Assembly (NCBI GenBank): GCA_039619475.1
Contig: CM077116.1
Span: forward strand, 16,489,443 to 16,553,442
Reading direction: 5' to 3'
From: Icerya purchasi
Taxonomy: Eukaryota > Arthropoda > Insecta > Hemiptera > Monophlebidae
DNA: 64,000 nt
The notes beneath the pieces were generated by a model. That model had not been told where the DNA came from. It made no database searches and was given only the letters and a program-made list of their open reading frames with translations. The position numbers and the translations under genes were made by a program. This document shows, one piece after another, positions 60,111 to 64,000 of this stretch. Position 1 is the stretch's first letter. Each line of letters starts with the position of its first letter.

Positions 60111-60352
60111 ATGAGCTCTTTCATAGGAGGATTAAACACACTTCAGATTCCAAAATACACACACAGACACACAAAAGCACAAAAGGCGGTTATTCCGAAC
60201 ATCTGTAACATAGTCTGAAAATTCCTAAACCAATAAAACAGTAAAAATAATAAGAAAATATAGATCAGAATAATAAAATTAAGCAGCAGTGACTTGATTA
60301 TTATCACAAACTGTAATAAATATCGGAAAGAACAAAATGATAATAATAATAT

Positions 60353-61282
60353 ATTTTTCGACATATTATTCCGTGAAATCGTGTAGAGCCTTTAATATTA
60401 CAATAAAAAAATCCAGTAACAAATATGCACAAAAATGTTATGCCAAAAAATTTCGCTTATAGATGGGGGCGTTTGGTAAAACATTACGTGGCAATTACGA
60501 ATGATGGAAGAGAACAAGAAAGAATAAAAAAGGACAAATATTATTCTTTGTAAATTAATTTCTTACAGAGGCGTGTGTTGGTTTGTATTTTTTGTTTTTC
60601 AAAATTAGGAATAAGTACCTAAAAACAAAAATACATAGCCGCGATTTGATGTTTTTCGAAAAAGCGGGGCAAATTATGTTACTTCCTTCTTTTTTTATCA
60701 TATTTTCGCAAAAATATGCAAATATAACTTTTTAACTTTGCTTAATTTAGAGTCATTTTCTGGCACTTTTTGTATATTTAAGTTTAGATTTGCGCCGATT
60801 TACCGTAATAAAAAAAAAAACAAAAACGTTCTACATCTTCTTATCGGGTTCTAAAGGGGCTATTGTTCCAGAACCGCAATGATTCTGTTGTCATCAGAAC
60901 CCTTGGTAAGTTAACAAATTTCCGAAAAATCAATAGGACAGTTAGAAATAGATGAAAAGTTAGTCTACAGGATTTAGTTTAAAGAAAAAATGAATGTTAA
61001 TAAAAAAAAAAAGGTATATACCGACAGCAATTATTCCTGTTAATTTACGAAAAAATCCTTCACGAACGTTCTGCTCACTTATCCTGGAAAAGGGAATTAA
61101 TTTTATCATAGTTGTAGGAGGAGGCTGACACATGACTAGATGTGGAAATTTCGACAAACACTTTGCGCTATTAATCACGCTGCAGTAGTCGATTGCGGCA
61201 GCTACGCACAGGTGCAATTCAGATTATTATAAAAAAAAACAAACAAACTAGCGATTAAAATGCGACAACCAATAATAAGATT
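60353..61282. other. no gene recognised
   Basis: AT-rich, with an A run at 60811-60821. No motif found. Confidence 0.4.
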
Positions 61283-61570
61283 TCATAGCGACCGAACGCC
61301 TTCGAGAAATGTGTTATGTATCATCATCGCAGAAGACGAATCGGAAGTTTGAAAGTCTTCTCCATCGAAGGTGATTAACAACAGCGTCATGATGCTCACG
61401 TAAATCACAGGTAACACGCAGGTCGCCGTGATTTCGATAACCTGAATTTTATTGGGTTATTCTGGACTGGCGCGTCTGGACTTTTTATTCGTCGTTTCGG
61501 TAAATTCTATCACGAGCAAGGCGAAGGGGAAATAGTGGACGGACGCGAGATAATTGATTAGTTTGCACAG
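61283..61570 (-). other. candidate membrane-protein exons (weak)
   Basis: On the minus strand, 61441-61283 is open in phase from a cag acceptor-like site to a stop, 52 residues. It contains a hydrophobic run (CVLPVIYVSIMTLLLITF). Just upstream another frame (about 61582-61455) reads VSLCKLINYLASVHYFPFAL and also looks like a transmembrane segment. GC content is above that of the neighbourhood. No protein family is recognised, the acceptor lacks a clear pyrimidine tract, and linking the two frames requires a short intron. This could be the end of a host receptor-like gene or chance. Confidence 0.2.
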
Positions 61571-63620
61571 GCTGACCTTGAAACGTCATATTCGCGTAAA
61601 TCAGTCCGCTACTGCGATCGTAAAGGTAAAAATCAAGCTCGCGCCTGCTGAAGGTGAATAGCCTGCTAAAAAACCAGTTACCAATTCCGTTCCGTAATCG
61701 GCCGCATTTATAAACAAAACGCATCATTGTCATTTGGAAAAAGCAATAGACGAAGAAAAAGAAAAACCTAAAAAAAAATCGACGAAATAAACAAGAAGCG
61801 GCTATGTGCGAGTACAACGCTCGCCCGTAATACCAGCTGACGAAAAGAATCAGCTGTATAATGTGCAGATTTTCGAAGTCGACTCTGGAATACTAATGGG
61901 GCCGCGTTTGTTGTTTTTACATTTATCGCGAAATAATATTATTAACACATATTCCGTGTTCAGCCCAACTTCTTAATCAGAACGTGTGCGCACCTCGATT
62001 GTGTATGTGACAAGAAACGCGCTCGCGACACTACTGGGGAAATTTCGACACACCGCGAGCATTTTAACCATATTATAATTACAACTATATCGATGAACTG
62101 AAGCGCGTTTAATACAAAATATAAGCCTCAAGCAGGAAGGATGAATTATTCGCACGTCACTCTAGATTGCGTGACTCATCAATAAAATGTTGAGGTAACT
62201 CATTTCTGACGGCAATTTTTTTCATTTGCGCGTTCACAGTGCGCTCTCTGTCCTAGTGCCTTGAAAGAGTTGAATATTAAGAGTTGAAAATTAAAACATA
62301 AATTCCACGTACGTATTAAGTACCGTAAAGAGAGAAAATAAAGCCGGTTTTAGGAAATGAATTAAACCGTCGTCAACGATGATAACATTTTCGAAATTGA
62401 TACCGGAATATTCAACCGAATAACGAGTCTTTTAAATTCGCTCTAACAATTACGAGAAAAAGAAGAAGAAAAAAATTACTCTATAAATTCAGAGTAACAT
62501 ATTTAGAACCGGAAGGGATTTATTCTGAAACGACACTATTATTTATTAGAGTGGTCAGCAACAAATTCAAATTACAATTAACGAAAACCCAATTAAGTGT
62601 AATACGATCACTCCGCGGCTTCCTTAAGCCGAAAACATCCGACAAATATTTAATATGGTTTTTTTTTCATTGTTGCAATTTGAATTTACCGGCGACTCCT
62701 CTAATAAATGTTAATCCCCCTTATTCAAGAATAAAACTCCTTTTAATGGATATTATTACTCTGAACTGGCGGTGGATAAGTTCGTTATTTCTTCAGATAC
62801 GGGTCCCCTTACTGAACATCGAAGGCTTGACGAAAACTGCATTCCGGATACACATCCATGTATCAGACTTATATAGAGATCATACTTCGGTGTTTACGTA
62901 CACAGTTCACTCAAACATTTGAAATAGTTTGCACCGGTTGTCGACCTGTGTGTTATAGGGGGTAGATTACGTGTGCTAGAAGGAAATTGCAAAATAGCTA
63001 TTGTAGGTGTGTATAATGATACAGAGAAAGTTGTGTCCACAGCAAAAAAACGATGATAAGGTTTCTTTCTAATTATCCTAATGTTGTCACATTATCACTT
63101 TTCTAATTAATCTGGCACATTTCTGCTCAGACATTCATCACGTTTGAAAAAAGGGACAGACGGGATCTGTTCCATACTTTGGTTCCTATAACGGAACTAT
63201 GTGATCTGAGATCTATATAACGTTCATCGATTCAGTATGTGCTGGGACGGGGAGTTTCGGATACCTATTTTCAGAACTTTAGTCGCAGTTACATTGTCAA
63301 CTCCGCTCTGGGTTGTGGATCCGTGGATAAATATCTTTCCGAACCTACTCATCGTTACTCTGAACTATCTTCTTTTATCGAGTAATTATTTTTCACTTTT
63401 TAATACGCTTTTATTATATTCGCAAAGTAAATTTTGAAGTCGGTGTGTTTTACGAAAAAAAAAAAAAAAATTAATTTCAAAATTTATCACCACAGCAAAG
63501 ACAATGTTCAGCATACTTTTTATTTCCGTACATTTCTCTATTGCCTGATTATTTCCGATATCGGCAGTAATCTGGATCTGGAACGAGACATCTCTCGGAA
63601 AGCGATGATACCTCCGGTTT
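61571..63620. other. no confident gene
   Basis: Frames at 61485-61817 (minus), 62551-62922 (plus) and 63237-63437 (plus) have no recognisable domain; the 62551 frame does not start with ATG. Some parts around 61900-62170 are GC-richer. Host non-coding DNA is the simplest reading. Confidence 0.35.
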
Positions 63621-63650
63621 GATAGCCCAGTAATTAGGCTACCACGCTAC
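63621..63650 (+). repeat. possible SINE head remnant
   Basis: gatagcccagtaattaggct resembles the A-box part of the tRNA-like sequence at 16831 (gatagcctagttgctaaagc), sharing the first eleven bases but one. No B-box follows, so the case is weak. Confidence 0.25.
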
Positions 63651-64000
63651 CTGATTAAAAATTAACTTACATATTCAGTATTTAAAATAAAACGTTTGCA
63701 TGTGCGTGAATTTCATAGTTATGCGAATAACATATTTCTTCAATAGTTCTACAAAATCGAGGTACGATGCGTGTAGTAGGAAATAGAATCTCGGCTATGC
63801 TGTTTAACAAAATATGCATAAACACTAAGCACATTAAATAGTTACGATAGATGCTGAACATTGTCTTAGATCTTCATTAGAGAAGATCCTTAAGTGCATT
63901 ATGAAAAGCTTCATTTCGCAATGATTCCTTTAAAGCAAGTGTATCACTTTACTTACTCGCTTAATTGCAAAAAGCTCTTCGTTAACAGTTGTCTCAGATC
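63651..64000. other. no feature seen
   Basis: AT-rich, non-repetitive by eye. Confidence 0.4.

Larger units (their letters stand above)
56832..60340 (+). mobile_element. R4/Dong-like non-LTR retrotransposon, near full length
   Basis: Coding blocks of one element follow in order over about 3.5 kb, bounded by TAA repeats at 56796-56831 and 60338-60352. This matches the known preference of Dong elements for TAA repeats. The 5' part (56832-56960) has a short hairpin (actcaca/tgtgagt). It is interrupted by an unrelated segment at 57447-57715. Stops and frameshifts throughout make it inactive. Confidence 0.8.

Noticed and set aside
62551..62922. 123-codon plus frame as a host gene
   Set aside because: No ATG at its start, no recognisable domain, and the composition is not distinct from flanking DNA.

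Overview
This is a eukaryotic, AT-rich, repeat-laden stretch of nuclear DNA. It most likely comes from an insect or another arthropod; the sequence does not identify a species. I found no convincing host protein-coding gene and no bacterial-type operon. Almost everything recognisable is a transposable element, mostly decayed. The evidence for an arthropod is the combination of a mariner element, non-LTR retrotransposons with RNase H domains, an R4/Dong-like element, a hAT relic and a Helentron-like remnant, in long gene-free AT-rich DNA with many simple repeats.

Layout. 1-4.38 kb: no gene seen. 4.39-7.0 kb: a broken LINE of 'family A' (RNase H-bearing, poly-A tailed), an unexplained GC-richer block, and an RNase H relic of another LINE. 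7.5-8.45 kb: a Helitron/Helentron-like remnant with its middle missing. 8.5-12.1 kb: no sure gene; a 36-bp-stem hairpin at 10.4 kb. 12.15-15.86 kb: a long decayed family A LINE, interrupted by a minus-strand LINE fragment. 16-20.5 kb: more LINE tails on the minus strand. 20.9-23.4 kb: a hAT transposase relic cut by a short hAT-type MITE with a perfect 8-bp target duplication; a second MITE copy lies at 23.8-24.3 kb. 24.3-26.5 kb: a minus-strand reverse transcriptase relic. 27.93-29.25 kb: a structurally intact mariner. 29.27-30.23 kb: LINE ends. 30.77-34.19 kb: a tandem array of about twelve ~286-bp units, ending in an inverted partial unit. 34.3-43.9 kb: repeat-poor, gene-free DNA with short simple repeats, one foldback element and one tRNA-like site. 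43.9-46.2 kb: two TA-flanked inverted-repeat elements. 46.2-51.7 kb: LINE fragments. 53.9-54.5 kb: a LINE tail and a perfect 38-bp-arm hairpin. 55.5-56.8 kb: a minus-strand reverse transcriptase. 56.8-60.34 kb: a nearly full-length but broken R4/Dong-like element between TAA repeats. 60.4-64 kb: no sure gene; weak candidate exons on the minus strand near 61.3-61.6 kb.

The elements do not form a pathway. They record successive insertions: LINE in LINE, MITE in hAT relic, and an R4/Dong-like element in a TAA repeat beside an older LINE. Only the mariner transposase (28126-29202) has an uninterrupted frame with all catalytic residues, so it is the one feature that could plausibly be active.
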